Part shown: positions 56,110 through 64,000 of the stretch, piece by piece
Layout: the number at the start of each line of letters is the position of its first letter
How positions within the stretch are numbered: position 1 is the stretch's first letter
DNA from: Pseudomonas sp. HAR-UPW-AIA-41
GTDB taxonomy: Bacteria > Pseudomonadota > Gammaproteobacteria > Pseudomonadales > Pseudomonadaceae
Direction of reading: 5' to 3'
NCBI RefSeq assembly: GCF_002304225.1
Contig: NZ_NSLB01000002.1
Coordinates: forward strand, 372,001 to 436,000
DNA length: 64,000 nucleotides
Notes under the pieces: generated by a model
Told to the model about the DNA's origin: nothing
Databases searched by the model: none
What the model saw: the letters and a program-made list of their open reading frames with translations, nothing else
Made by a program: the position numbers and the translations under genes

Positions 56110-57045
56110 TCAGCGCGCTTCGATCTTGAAGCCCAGGCGCGGGAAGTGCACATGCACACGCCCGGCGCGCTCGTCATCACGTGCCACGATCAGTTCCTCG
56201 CGACCGGCGAAGAGCAACTCGCCCTCCACCGGATCAACACCGTAGTCCGTGGCAGACACCGCCACCTGCTGGCCAGGCTGCAGGCCATTGGCATCGCCGA
56301 AGGCTTCTTCCGGCAGCGCTGCCGGCGTGGCCACACGGGCAATCTCGATGGCCTCGGCCGCACTCATGACACTGCTCGAACCGTGCCCGAAGGCCAACAC
56401 GCGGGCCAGCCAGGCCGCCACCGCCGGGTAGTTATCCACCAGCGGCGCGGTCACCGGCGTACCCTTGAGGAACCACAGCGGATGCGCCAGGGCAAAATCG
56501 GCGATGGACGCATTGCCGAACAGGAACTCGCCGTCCTCGCGCTGCAGTTGCAGCTCCAGCCGCTGCATCAGCCCCGGCCAGTTATGCTGCGCCTGCTCGG
56601 CCGGCAAACGGCTGGCAGAACCGCCGGAAAACAATCCGGCACGATCGGCCATGAACGCCTTGACCACCTCGGCGGGCAGCTTGCCCAGGCGCACGGCCAT
56701 GGACTCGGGCTGGAACACCAGACTCACGGCATGCTGGAACACGACCGAGTCCGCCCACTGGGCAAAACTGGCCACCACAAACTCCTGCCCCTCGGGAAAC
56801 AGGCTGGGCGTGGCCTTTTCGGCCTCCAGGCGGCGGGCAATCAGCGCGGTGTCGCAATAGATATCGGCACCGACCTGCAGCACCGGGGTCTTGCGGTAGC
56901 CACCGGTCAACGCCATCAGATCCGGCTTGGGCATGATCCGCGGGATATCCACCGAACGCCACGACAACTGCTTGAAACCGAGCATCAGGCGAGCCTTCTC
57001 GGCAAAGGGCGAGGCGTCGTAGTGGTGCAGTATCAGTTCGTGCAT
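56110..57045 (-). CDS. Glutathione S-transferase-like protein with C-terminal extension
   Basis: A 311-residue protein: N-terminal thioredoxin-fold GST domain (residues 3-80: ILHHYDASPFAEKARLML, RKTPVLQVGADIYCDT), helical C-domain (about 95-220), and an extra about 80-residue beta-rich tail (GLQPGQQVAVSATDYGVDPV) not part of standard GSTs. The catalytic Ser/Tyr-type residue is near position 12. Substrate unknown. Its stop abuts the stop of the convergent DUF4344 gene. Confidence 0.87.
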   Translation of the reverse strand: MHELILHHYDASPFAEKARLMLGFKQLSWRSVDIPRIMPKPDLMALTGGYRKTPVLQVGADIYCDTALIARRLEAEKATPSLFPEGQEFVVASFAQWADSVVFQHAVSLVFQPESMAVRLGKLPAEVVKAFMADRAGLFSGGSASRLPAEQAQHNWPGLMQRLELQLQREDGEFLFGNASIADFALAHPLWFLKGTPVTAPLVDNYPAVAAWLARVLAFGHGSSSVMSAAEAIEIARVATPAALPEEAFGDANGLQPGQQVAVSATDYGVDPVEGELLFAGREELIVARDDERAGRVHVHFPRLGFKIEAR

Positions 57046-57116
57046 GACAGGCTCCGTGTCGGCCAGGGAAAAGCGCAGCTTACCGCCAGTCCTGGCAATG
57101 GCCTACCGCCACGGCG

Positions 57117-57434
57117 TCAGCTTGATAGCGTGTCATCAGCCGGCTGCATGCAGCCCTGCACCAGCAACTCCTTGGCCGGTTTGGCCAGGCGCTTGATCGC
57201 CCGCTCGCGACGCAGCGCCGCGCCCTTGCCGGCACAGGACTCGACATACACCAGCGCCTGCGCCGGGCTGGAGTGAAAGAAACGGGCACCCTTGCCGCTC
57301 TGGTGCTGCCGGAAGCGCCGCTGCGGATCATCACTGATACCGCAGTACAACGCGCCATTGGCGGCACGCACCAGATAGACGTACCAGGGTTTGGCCTCTG
57401 GCGACTCGGCGACTGGACAATCGGCAACGGACAC
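57117..57434 (-). CDS. GIY-YIG nuclease-family protein
   Basis: A 105-residue protein with one GIY-YIG domain ([20 protein letters not shown], with GxxY in place of GIY, and the later [12 protein letters not shown]). It resembles the UPF0213/YhbQ group, small proteins linked to DNA repair. The catalytic Arg (DPQRRFRQH) is present. Confidence 0.85.
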   Translation of the reverse strand: MSVADCPVAESPEAKPWYVYLVRAANGALYCGISDDPQRRFRQHQSGKGARFFHSSPAQALVYVESCAGKGAALRRERAIKRLAKPAKELLVQGCMQPADDTLSS

Positions 57435-57494
57435 GGGGACTCACCTGCAGGAAGAGGTGGCCACGGTAGACGATCCGCGCCCCTTGCTCCAGCC

Positions 57495-57971
57495 CTACCC
57501 CTGCTGCGCGCGCTGCCAGGCAGCCAGCCCCTGACGTGCCTGCCGGTGCACCGCACCCTGCACGGCCGGTAGCCAGCCCAGCAACAGGCCCTTGAAGCCA
57601 AGCGCCTGACGGGTCCAGCGCCACAAGTCGAAGTGGTCATAGTGCCTGGCAATCCGCCCGTCGCGGAAAACGAACTCGGCATGGATATCGTTGACCACCG
57701 TGCGCCCCGTCTGGGTAAAGGTGTAGGTCGCCACCCAGTGCGCCGTACCGCGCTGGTCATCAGCCGTGATGCCATCGAAGGTCAGCGAGAAATCCTTGGC
57801 CCGCTGGCACAGCATGCGCCACATGTCAGCGGCCTCGCGCCCGTGCAGCTCACCGAAAGCCGGGTCACGGAAGTGCACATCCCCGGTGTAGCAGGCCGCC
57901 ATGGATTCGGCATCCAGCTGTTGGAAGGCCGTGTAGAAACGGCGAATCAGTTCGGCATTGGCGTGGTTCAT
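57495..57971 (-). CDS. SnoaL/NTF2-like protein
   Basis: A 158-residue cytoplasmic protein of the NTF2-like SnoaL fold: IRRFYTAFQQLDAESMAACY, HFRDPAFGELHGREA and AEFVFRDGRIARHYDHFDLW. Such proteins are cyclases, isomerases or binding proteins; the substrate is unknown. The ATG with AGGAG 6 bases upstream is the start. It is divergent from the GlxA-like regulator gene, so the two may be functionally linked. Confidence 0.87.
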   Translation of the reverse strand: MNHANAELIRRFYTAFQQLDAESMAACYTGDVHFRDPAFGELHGREAADMWRMLCQRAKDFSLTFDGITADDQRGTAHWVATYTFTQTGRTVVNDIHAEFVFRDGRIARHYDHFDLWRWTRQALGFKGLLLGWLPAVQGAVHRQARQGLAAWQRAQQG

Positions 57972-58086
57972 GGCAGGCTCCTGTGTGGGGTGAGCAGGAG
58001 TATGGTCGATGCCGCCCGGCACCTCGATTGGCGTTAAAGACAACTTTGTGTTGATATTCGCCAAATCATAGCTTCTGGGATACGCC

Positions 58087-59037
58087 GTGCTGCATATCAG
58101 CCTGTATGTCTGCCCGCAGACCGTGGTGTCCAGCCTCAGCCAGGCCCATGACTGTTTCGGCCTGGCCAACCATCTGGCCGGCGAACCTCTTTTTCGCCTC
58201 AGCCGCTGCAGCCGCGATGGCCAGGCGGTTCAGCTGCCCTACGCACGCATCGACGTGGACGGTGATCTGACACTGGCCGAGAGCGCCGACCTGCTGCTGT
58301 TACCGGCCACCGGCAGCGATATCGCCCGCACGCTAACCGATAACCAGACGCTGCTCGACTGGCTGGCCCGGCGTCCAGCCAGCCAGAGCCTGGCCAGCCT
58401 GTGCAGCAGCGCCTTCCTCCTGGCCGAAGCCGGGCAGCTCGACGACGGCACGGCCACCACGCACTGGGCCCTGGCCAGTCAGTTTCGGCAGCGTTATCCC
58501 AGAGTGCGCCTGCAGGTGCAGCACCTGCATTGCCAGCACCAGCAACGCTTCACCTCTGGTGGCGCGCAGGCCGGACTCGATCTGTGCCTGCACCTGATCA
58601 GCCAGCATGCCGGCCCCTGGCTGGCCGAGCAGGCCGCAGCGGCGCTGGTGGTGGACCGGCAGCGTGGCGAGCAGACGCGCTTTCAGCCCCTGCTGCCCAC
58701 CCCGCGCCAGGATGATCCCGCGCTGCTCGACCTGCTGCGCTGGCTGCAACGCCGACATGCCGAGAGCATCGACCTGGAAACGCTGGCCGCCCGCCTGCAC
58801 TGCTCGACCCGCACCCTGCTGCGGCGCTTCAAGGCAGCCACCGGTCTGACGCCCAACGACTACCTGCAACGCCTGCGCATCGTCGCGGCGCAGAGCGCTC
58901 TTCGCCAGCCGCAGCAATCACTGGAGCAGATCGCGCTGAGCGTGGGCTATCAGGACCGCGCCACCTTCGCCCGCCTGTTCAAACAGCTGTGCGGGGAAAC
59001 GCCCGGCGCCTACCGTCGCCGCGTACTGGCGCCCTGA
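58087..59037 (+). CDS. GlxA-like AraC transcriptional regulator
   Basis: A 316-residue regulator: N-terminal DJ-1/PfpI-like domain (DLTLAESADLLLLPATGSD, LASLCSSAFLLAEAGQLDD) and C-terminal AraC helix-turn-helix domain (LETLAARLHCSTRTLLRRFK, LEQIALSVGYQDRATFARLF). This type senses amines or aldehydes or acts by ligand-bound dimerisation. The GTG start is chosen because no ATG lies near and homology begins there. It is divergent from the SnoaL-like gene. Confidence 0.9.
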   Translation: MLHISLYVCPQTVVSSLSQAHDCFGLANHLAGEPLFRLSRCSRDGQAVQLPYARIDVDGDLTLAESADLLLLPATGSDIARTLTDNQTLLDWLARRPASQSLASLCSSAFLLAEAGQLDDGTATTHWALASQFRQRYPRVRLQVQHLHCQHQQRFTSGGAQAGLDLCLHLISQHAGPWLAEQAAAALVVDRQRGEQTRFQPLLPTPRQDDPALLDLLRWLQRRHAESIDLETLAARLHCSTRTLLRRFKAATGLTPNDYLQRLRIVAAQSALRQPQQSLEQIALSVGYQDRATFARLFKQLCGETPGAYRRRVLAP

Positions 59038-59049
59038 TCCGTCCAAAAA

Positions 59050-59086
59050 CAAAAAGGCCAGTCACCTGACGGGGACTGGCCTTTTT
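59050..59086. terminator. Bidirectional terminator between AraC gene and thrC
   Basis: AAAAAGGCCAGTC pairs with GACTGGCCTTTTT around a loop. Both strands carry T runs; it lies between convergent genes. Confidence 0.92.
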
Positions 59087-59102
59087 GGCATTACCTCAAG
59101 AC

Positions 59103-60512
59103 TTACAGCGGCTTGCCACGGTTGCCATGGGCGGCGACGAACTGCTGCACGGTCTTCAGGTCGTTGGCCAGCACAGTGCAGCGCTCCTCGCGCTGGAACA
59201 GGTCGGCAAGGTGCGGCGGCAGCGCCGGAACCGCGTCGATGCCGGCCTTCTCCACCGCTTCCGGGAACTTGACCGGATGCGCGGTGCCGAGGGTCACCAT
59301 CGGGATGCTCAGGCTGCGGCGGCACTCACGGGCGGCGCGCACGCCGATGGCAGTGTGCGGGTCGAGCAGCTCGCCACACTCCTGGTATACCTGAGCGATG
59401 GTCTCGCAGGTCTGTTCATCGCTGACGGCCAGCGAATCGAACAGCTTGCGTGCTTCGGTCCAGCGATCCTGTTCGACGCTGAAACCACCGCCCTGCTTGA
59501 AGGTCTCCATCAAGCTGGCGATGGCGGCACCGTTGCGGCCGTGCAGGTCGAACAGCAGGCGCTCGAAGTTCGAGGACACCATGATGTCCATGGACGGCGA
59601 CAGGGTCGGATGCAGGGTTTCCTTGACGTACTGATTGCCGCTCATGAAACGGTGCAGGATGTCGTTGCGGTTGGTCGCCACGATCAGCTGACTGATCGGC
59701 AGGCCCATGTTGCGCGCCAGGTAACCGGCGAAGATGTCGCCAAAGTTGCCGGTCGGTACCGAGAACGCCACGGAACGCGCCGGGCCGCCCAGCTGCAGGG
59801 CCGCATGGAAGTAGTAAACGATCTGGGCCATGATCCGCGCCCAGTTGATCGAGTTGACCGCCACCAGACGGGTGCCCTTGAGGAAACCCTGATCGGCGAA
59901 GCTGGCCTTGACCATCTCCTGGCAGTCATCGAAGTTGCCTTCGATGGCGATGTTGTGGATGTTGTCGCCGAGGATGGTGGTCATCTGCCGGCGCTGCACC
60001 TCGGACACACGGTTGTGCGGGTGCATGATGAAGATATCGACGTTGTCGCAGGCCTTGCAGCCTTCGATGGCCGCCGAGCCGGTGTCACCGGAGGTGGCGC
60101 CCATGATCACCACACGCTCGTTGCGCTTGGCCAGCACGTGGTCGAGCAGGCGACCCAGCAGTTGCAGGGCGAAATCCTTGAACGCCAGGGTCGGGCCGTG
60201 GAACAGCTCGAGCACCCACTCATTGGTGTCCAGCTGACGCAGCGGCGCTACGGCCTTGTGCGCGAACACGCCGTAGGTCTCTTCGAGAATCTTCTTGAAA
60301 TCGGCATCGGCGATGGAACCGGCCACGAACGGGCGCATCACCCGGAAAGCCAGCTCGTGGTACGGCAGATCGGCCCAGGAGGCGATCTCTTCCACCGTGA
60401 AGCGCGGCAGGTTTTCCGGCACGTAGAGGCCGCCGTCGCTGGCGAGGCCAGCCAGCAGCACGTCTTCAAAGTTCAGGGCCGGCGCCTGACCGCGGGTACT
60501 GATATAACGCAT
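59103..60512 (-). CDS. thrC: Threonine synthase
   Basis: PLP enzyme that turns O-phosphohomoserine into threonine. The 469-residue product has the PLP lysine K112 in LAFKDFALQL and the family segments MGATSGDTGSAAIEG and SVPTGNFGDIFAGYLA. Length matches the family. Start ATG with AAGGGCGAG upstream. Read after hom on the same strand, 14 bases away, as is usual in Pseudomonas. Confidence 0.97.
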   Translation of the reverse strand: MRYISTRGQAPALNFEDVLLAGLASDGGLYVPENLPRFTVEEIASWADLPYHELAFRVMRPFVAGSIADADFKKILEETYGVFAHKAVAPLRQLDTNEWVLELFHGPTLAFKDFALQLLGRLLDHVLAKRNERVVIMGATSGDTGSAAIEGCKACDNVDIFIMHPHNRVSEVQRRQMTTILGDNIHNIAIEGNFDDCQEMVKASFADQGFLKGTRLVAVNSINWARIMAQIVYYFHAALQLGGPARSVAFSVPTGNFGDIFAGYLARNMGLPISQLIVATNRNDILHRFMSGNQYVKETLHPTLSPSMDIMVSSNFERLLFDLHGRNGAAIASLMETFKQGGGFSVEQDRWTEARKLFDSLAVSDEQTCETIAQVYQECGELLDPHTAIGVRAARECRRSLSIPMVTLGTAHPVKFPEAVEKAGIDAVPALPPHLADLFQREERCTVLANDLKTVQQFVAAHGNRGKPL

Positions 60513-60526
60513 GGTGCTCGCCCTTC

Positions 60527-61831
60527 TTAATTCAGGTGCTCGACGCGGATACGCATGACCGGGCCGGACACGTCGGTCAGGGCTTCCAGCGCGTTGATCG
60601 CGTCGTTCATGGATTGTTCGGTCACACGGTGGGTGAGGAGAATCAGCGGCACCAGACCGTCCTGCTCCTCGGCTTCCTTCTGCATGATCGACTCGATGTT
60701 GATGCCACGCTCGGAGAGGATGGTCGCCACCTTGGCCAGCACGCCCGGACGGTCCTGTACCTGGATGCGCAGGTAGTAGGCGCTCTGGCACTCGGCGATC
60801 GGCAGGATCGGATGATCGGACAGCAGATCGGCCTGGAAGGCCAGGTGCGGCACGCGGTTCTGCGGATCGGTGGTCAGCGCACGAACCACATCGATCACAT
60901 CGGCCACCACGGCAGAAGCGGTCGGCTCCATGCCGGCACCGGCGCCGTAGTACAGGGTGCTGCCGACGGCGTCGCCATTGACCATCACCGCGTTCATCAC
61001 GCCGTTGACGTTGGCGATCAGGCGGTCGGCCGGGATCAGGGTCGGGTGCACGCGCAGCTCAATGCCGGCCTCGGTGCGACGGGCCACACCCAGGTGCTTG
61101 ATGCGGTAGCCCAGCGCTTCGGCGTAGTTGACGTCGGCACTGGTGAGCTTGGTGATGCCCTCGGTGTAGGCCTTGTCGAACTGCAGCGGAATACCGAAAG
61201 CGATGGAGGCCAGGATGGTCAGCTTGTGGGCAGCATCGATACCTTCTACGTCAAAGGTCGGATCGGCTTCGGCATAGCCCAGCGCCTGCGCTTCTTTCAG
61301 CACGTCGGCGAAGGCACGGCCCTTCTCACGCATCTCGGTGAGGATGAAGTTACCGGTGCCGTTGATGATGCCGGCCAGCCAGTTGATGCGGTTGGCCGCC
61401 AGGCCCTCGCGGATAGCCTTGATCACCGGGATGCCACCGGCTACGGCCGCCTCGAAGGCCACGATGACGCCTTTCTCACGGGCCTTGGCGAAAATCTCGT
61501 TGCCGTGTACTGCAATCAGCGCCTTGTTGGCGGTGACCACATGCTTGCCGTTCTCGATGGCCTTCATCACCAGATCACGGGCGATGGTGTAACCACCGAT
61601 CAGTTCGATGATGATGTCGATTTCCGGGTTGTTCACCAGATCGAAGACGTCGGCGGTAATGGGGGTACCGCTGGTATCGCACTTCGGGTTGGTGTCACGC
61701 GCGGCAATCTGGGCGACTTCAATGCCACGCCCGGCACGGCGGGCAATCTCCTCGGCATTGCGTTTGAGTACATTGAAGGTACCGCCACCGACGGTACCAA
61801 GCCCACAGATGCCTACTTTGACCGGTTTCAC
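60527..61831 (-). CDS. hom: Homoserine dehydrogenase
   Basis: Reduces aspartate semialdehyde to homoserine with NAD(P)H, the branch to threonine and methionine. The 434-residue product starts with the Rossmann GLGTVGGG (residues 10-17), contains ANKALIAVHG and FEAAVAGGIPVIKAI, and ends with an ACT domain (about 350-430). A GTG start is chosen: GGGGAG is 7 bases upstream and KPVKVGICG follows directly; longer frames are open. It leads hom-thrC. Confidence 0.96.
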   Translation of the reverse strand: MKPVKVGICGLGTVGGGTFNVLKRNAEEIARRAGRGIEVAQIAARDTNPKCDTSGTPITADVFDLVNNPEIDIIIELIGGYTIARDLVMKAIENGKHVVTANKALIAVHGNEIFAKAREKGVIVAFEAAVAGGIPVIKAIREGLAANRINWLAGIINGTGNFILTEMREKGRAFADVLKEAQALGYAEADPTFDVEGIDAAHKLTILASIAFGIPLQFDKAYTEGITKLTSADVNYAEALGYRIKHLGVARRTEAGIELRVHPTLIPADRLIANVNGVMNAVMVNGDAVGSTLYYGAGAGMEPTASAVVADVIDVVRALTTDPQNRVPHLAFQADLLSDHPILPIAECQSAYYLRIQVQDRPGVLAKVATILSERGINIESIMQKEAEEQDGLVPLILLTHRVTEQSMNDAINALEALTDVSGPVMRIRVEHLN

Positions 61832-61945
61832 GCTGAAACTCCCCATCATCTCTGCACGAAGCGGCCGGGCAATGCCCGGCCGATTAAAAGGACTGCACAT
61901 TACGAAGCCGGCCATTTTACTGTCAAATGGCCGCTTCGGCGCGGC

Positions 61946-62680
61946 TTATTTAGCGCTGGCTTCGATCGCCAGTTTGGCCAGCTGCGGGGCAGGCTGATAA
62001 CCCGGAATCAGTTGCCCGTTGGCCAGCACGATGGCCGGAGTGCCGGTAACCCCGATTTCCTGACCCAGCGCATATTGCTTCATCACCGGGTTATCACAGG
62101 TGGCTGCCGGTACCTCCTTGCGCGCCTTGGCCAGATCCATCGCCGCCTGACGATCCTTGGCACACCAGACACTGACCAGCGTCTGATGACCATGACTGCC
62201 CTCACCCTGACGCGGGAACGCCAGATAGCGCACTTCGACACCACGACGATTCAGCTCCGGGACTTCCGAGTGCAGTTTCTGGCAGTAACCGCAGTCGGTA
62301 TCGGTAAACACCGTGATATGCGTCTTGGTCTCACCCTTGGCCGGGAACACCACCATTTCGCTGGCGGGCACCTTGGCCAGCATGGCCCCAATTTCCTTGC
62401 TGGCATGCTGCTCGGTCAGATTCTGCGCTTTGCCATCCCGTACACGGTACAAGTCGCCCTGCAGGATGTACTGCCCGTCCGGGCTGGCGTAGAGCAGGCG
62501 CCCACCCTTGAGCTGAACCTGGTACAGCCCCGGCATGGCACTCTCGGCAATCGCCTCGATCGGCAGATCAGGCTGAATGGACGTGAGGGTCTTGCGAATG
62601 GCCTGATCCGGATCGGCGGCCTTGGCAACGGCAGCGGCCAGAGCAAGGGTCAGGCCGGCAAAAAGACGAGATACACGCAT
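61946..62680 (-). CDS. dsbC: Thiol:disulfide interchange protein DsbC
   Basis: Periplasmic disulfide isomerase that shuffles wrong disulfides, kept reduced by DsbD. The 244-residue product has a signal peptide, an N-terminal dimerisation domain, the active-site CGYC (C130 and C133), a second structural pair C173 and C195, and the cis-proline P215 in TGTPAI. It lies between xerD and hom in the usual Pseudomonas order. Confidence 0.96.
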   Translation of the reverse strand: MRVSRLFAGLTLALAAAVAKAADPDQAIRKTLTSIQPDLPIEAIAESAMPGLYQVQLKGGRLLYASPDGQYILQGDLYRVRDGKAQNLTEQHASKEIGAMLAKVPASEMVVFPAKGETKTHITVFTDTDCGYCQKLHSEVPELNRRGVEVRYLAFPRQGEGSHGHQTLVSVWCAKDRQAAMDLAKARKEVPAATCDNPVMKQYALGQEIGVTGTPAIVLANGQLIPGYQPAPQLAKLAIEASAK

Positions 62681-62773
62681 GAAACACTCCTTGAATGGAC
62701 GTCGCAGCCTACCACAGAAGCCCGCGCCGTCAGGCGAAGCGGGCCGAACGGATGTTTGCAGCTGATGACAGAC

Positions 62774-63670
62774 TCAACCGCGGGGGTGATGCTGCGCATG
62801 CAGTGCCTGCAGACGCGCCTTGGCCACATGGGTATAGATTTGCGTGGTCGACAGATCACTGTGCCCCAGCAGCATCTGCACCACGCGAAGATCGGCGCCA
62901 TGGTTGAGCAGATGAGTGGCAAAGGCATGGCGCAAGGTATGCGGTGACAGCGGCGCCTGGATCAGCGCCGTGCGTGCGTGCAGCTTGATGCGGTGCCAGA
63001 AGGTTTGCCGCGTCATCTGCTCGCCCCGCAAACTGGGAAACAGCACGTCACTCGGTGCCCCTTTGAGCAACAGCGGCCTGCCCTCCTGCAGATAGCGCTC
63101 CAGCCAGAGCAGCGCCTCCTCGCCCAGTGGCACCAGACGCTCCTTGCTGCCCTTACCGAAGACTCTCAGGACACCCTGACGTGGATTGAGCTGTTCCAAG
63201 GTCAGCGACACCAGCTCTGTCACACGTAAACCACAGGCATACAGCACCTCAAGCATGCAGCGATCACGCAAGCCCAGCGGTTCGGCAATATCAGGCGCGG
63301 CCAGTAATGCCTCGACATCCGCTTCGGACAGCGACTTGGGCAGCGGCCGTCCGATCTTTGGCATCGCCACCTGCAGAGTCGGGTCTTCGGTAATCTGCCC
63401 CTGTCGCAACAGATAGCGATAGAAGCCACGCAGGGCCGAGAGAAAGCGGGCCGTGGAACGCGCCTGGTAACCCGCCTGCAGCCGCCAGGACAGGTGATCA
63501 AGCAATACCTCCCGGCCAGCGTGTTCGAGTGACACACCCGAATCCTGCAGCCAGTGGTGCAGCTGTTCCAGGTCACTGCGGTATGCAACCCGGCTGTGTT
63601 GCGAGAGCCCCTTCTCCAGCCAGAGACTGTCGAGGTACTCATCGATAAGGGGGTGTTCGCAGGCGCTCAT
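62774..63670 (-). CDS. xerD: Tyrosine recombinase XerD
   Basis: Resolves chromosome dimers at dif with XerC. The 298-residue product carries the tyrosine recombinase set R149, K173, H244, R247, H270 and Y279, and the SAM-like core-binding N-domain. Same-strand neighbour of dsbC. Length and order fit Pseudomonas. Confidence 0.97.
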   Translation of the reverse strand: MSACEHPLIDEYLDSLWLEKGLSQHSRVAYRSDLEQLHHWLQDSGVSLEHAGREVLLDHLSWRLQAGYQARSTARFLSALRGFYRYLLRQGQITEDPTLQVAMPKIGRPLPKSLSEADVEALLAAPDIAEPLGLRDRCMLEVLYACGLRVTELVSLTLEQLNPRQGVLRVFGKGSKERLVPLGEEALLWLERYLQEGRPLLLKGAPSDVLFPSLRGEQMTRQTFWHRIKLHARTALIQAPLSPHTLRHAFATHLLNHGADLRVVQMLLGHSDLSTTQIYTHVAKARLQALHAQHHPRG

Positions 63671-63821
63671 TGCCGCTCGTCAAGAATCAGAAGCGCGCAG
63701 TCTTTCACAGCCCACCCTCACCAGCAATTGCGCAGCCGCCGCGACACCTATCGCCACACCTGAAGAAAACACGTTACCGCCCGACGCACTCACTGGTCTA
63801 AATGTGACAAGAGCCGTTGCC

Positions 63822-63841
63822 CACCTATCCTAGGATGGGTG
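63822..63841. promoter_or_regulatory. 20-bp near-perfect palindrome upstream of the last gene
   Basis: CACCTATCCTAGGATGGGTG equals its own reverse complement at 18 of 20 positions. It lies about 60 bases before the ATG at 63903 and 150 bases upstream of xerD. It looks like an operator; the protein is unknown. Confidence 0.55.
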
Positions 63842-63902
63842 ACGACCATTGCTGTGCAGGCGATGATTCCATCCTGCCATTACAATCTGCGGCCCATTGA
63901 TC

Positions 63903-64000
63903 ATGTCCAATCAACAGCACTCGCGCCTCGGTCAGATTCTGATCAACAAGAATCTGATCACTTCCAAACAGCTGGATGCCGCCATCCAGCTGCAGCTGAC
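63903..64000 (+). CDS. MshEN-type protein (5' fragment, cut by the window edge)
   Basis: Only the first 32 codons are present, reading MSNQQHSRLGQILINKNLI and then TSKQLDAAIQLQL. The pattern RLGxxLxxxxxIxxxxLxxAxxxQ is the MshEN c-di-GMP-binding half-motif, also present at residues 58-82 of the ATPase at 33664-35388. What follows could be a second MshEN half with an ATPase or another domain. Ribosome site not obvious. Confidence 0.65.
   Translation, partial: MSNQQHSRLGQILINKNLITSKQLDAAIQLQL

Noticed and set aside
60536..62947. Open frame of 803 codons antisense to hom and dsbC
   Set aside because: Shadow of well-supported genes; no family features of its own.

Overview
The window is a gene-dense stretch (65 complete or near-complete genes plus one cut by the right edge) of a GC-rich gammaproteobacterial chromosome. 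It almost certainly comes from a Pseudomonas or a close relative. The evidence is the ordering rnt-pyrC / motY-argG, pdxH beside a glycerate kinase, xerD-dsbC-hom-thrC, an acyl-homoserine-lactone acylase of the QuiP type, and several small protein families typical of pseudomonads. I see no rRNA, tRNA, CRISPR array, prophage or intact insertion sequence, and no gene-free stretch longer than 300 bases. This looks like core chromosome, not an island.

Layout. 1-5300: iron storage (bfr, bfd with a Fur-like box), RNase T, dihydroorotase (pyrC, apparently broken by a one-base frameshift), flagellar MotY, argininosuccinate synthase. 5300-15000: an AraC regulator divergent from a Baeyer-Villiger-type monooxygenase, a SlyB-like lipoprotein, a pdxH-glycerate kinase block led by an OmpA lipoprotein, a serine-type esterase and a GH50-like glycoside hydrolase. 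15100-23150: an HDOD protein, the DinG helicase, two tandem OmpA/TSP3 lipoproteins (one with a strong hairpin over its Shine-Dalgarno), and a run of small genes including two SEC-C zinc-motif proteins and a LEA14-like lipoprotein. 23270-33570: QuiP, a diguanylate cyclase, a TetR/DUF4442 divergon, a zinc phospholipase C-like protein, an orphan solute-binding protein, a quinone-oxidoreductase-like enzyme, a DEAD-box helicase and a CigR/RcnB-like protein.

33660-50250: a lone GspE/PilB-type ATPase with an MshEN c-di-GMP-binding domain, RarD, azoreductase, a LysR-hydrolase-cyclophilin run, a 914-residue hybrid histidine kinase with a degenerate receiver, a GGDEF-EAL protein, the yjcH-actP acetate uptake operon and an HD-GYP phosphodiesterase. 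50426-56109: DUF2061, a 194-bp MITE-like element with perfect terminal inverted repeats, a GH17 glucanosyltransferase-like membrane enzyme, and an ndpA-ppk2-DUF4344 run. 56110-64000: a GST, a GIY-YIG protein, a SnoaL-like protein, a GlxA-like AraC regulator, the threonine branch (hom-thrC), dsbC, xerD, and the start of another MshEN-type gene.

Working links. Cyclic-di-GMP signalling recurs: one GGDEF protein, one GGDEF-EAL protein, one HD-GYP protein and two MshEN-like receptors. Envelope proteins of the OmpA/lipoprotein class are also frequent. The most interesting unexplained signals are nucleotide-level: the SD-sequestering hairpin, paired CGACCWWAGTCG palindromes before yjcH-actP, a 20-bp palindrome before the last gene, the MITE at the DUF2061 stop codon, and the pyrC frameshift. 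I did not identify a clearly novel multi-gene system.
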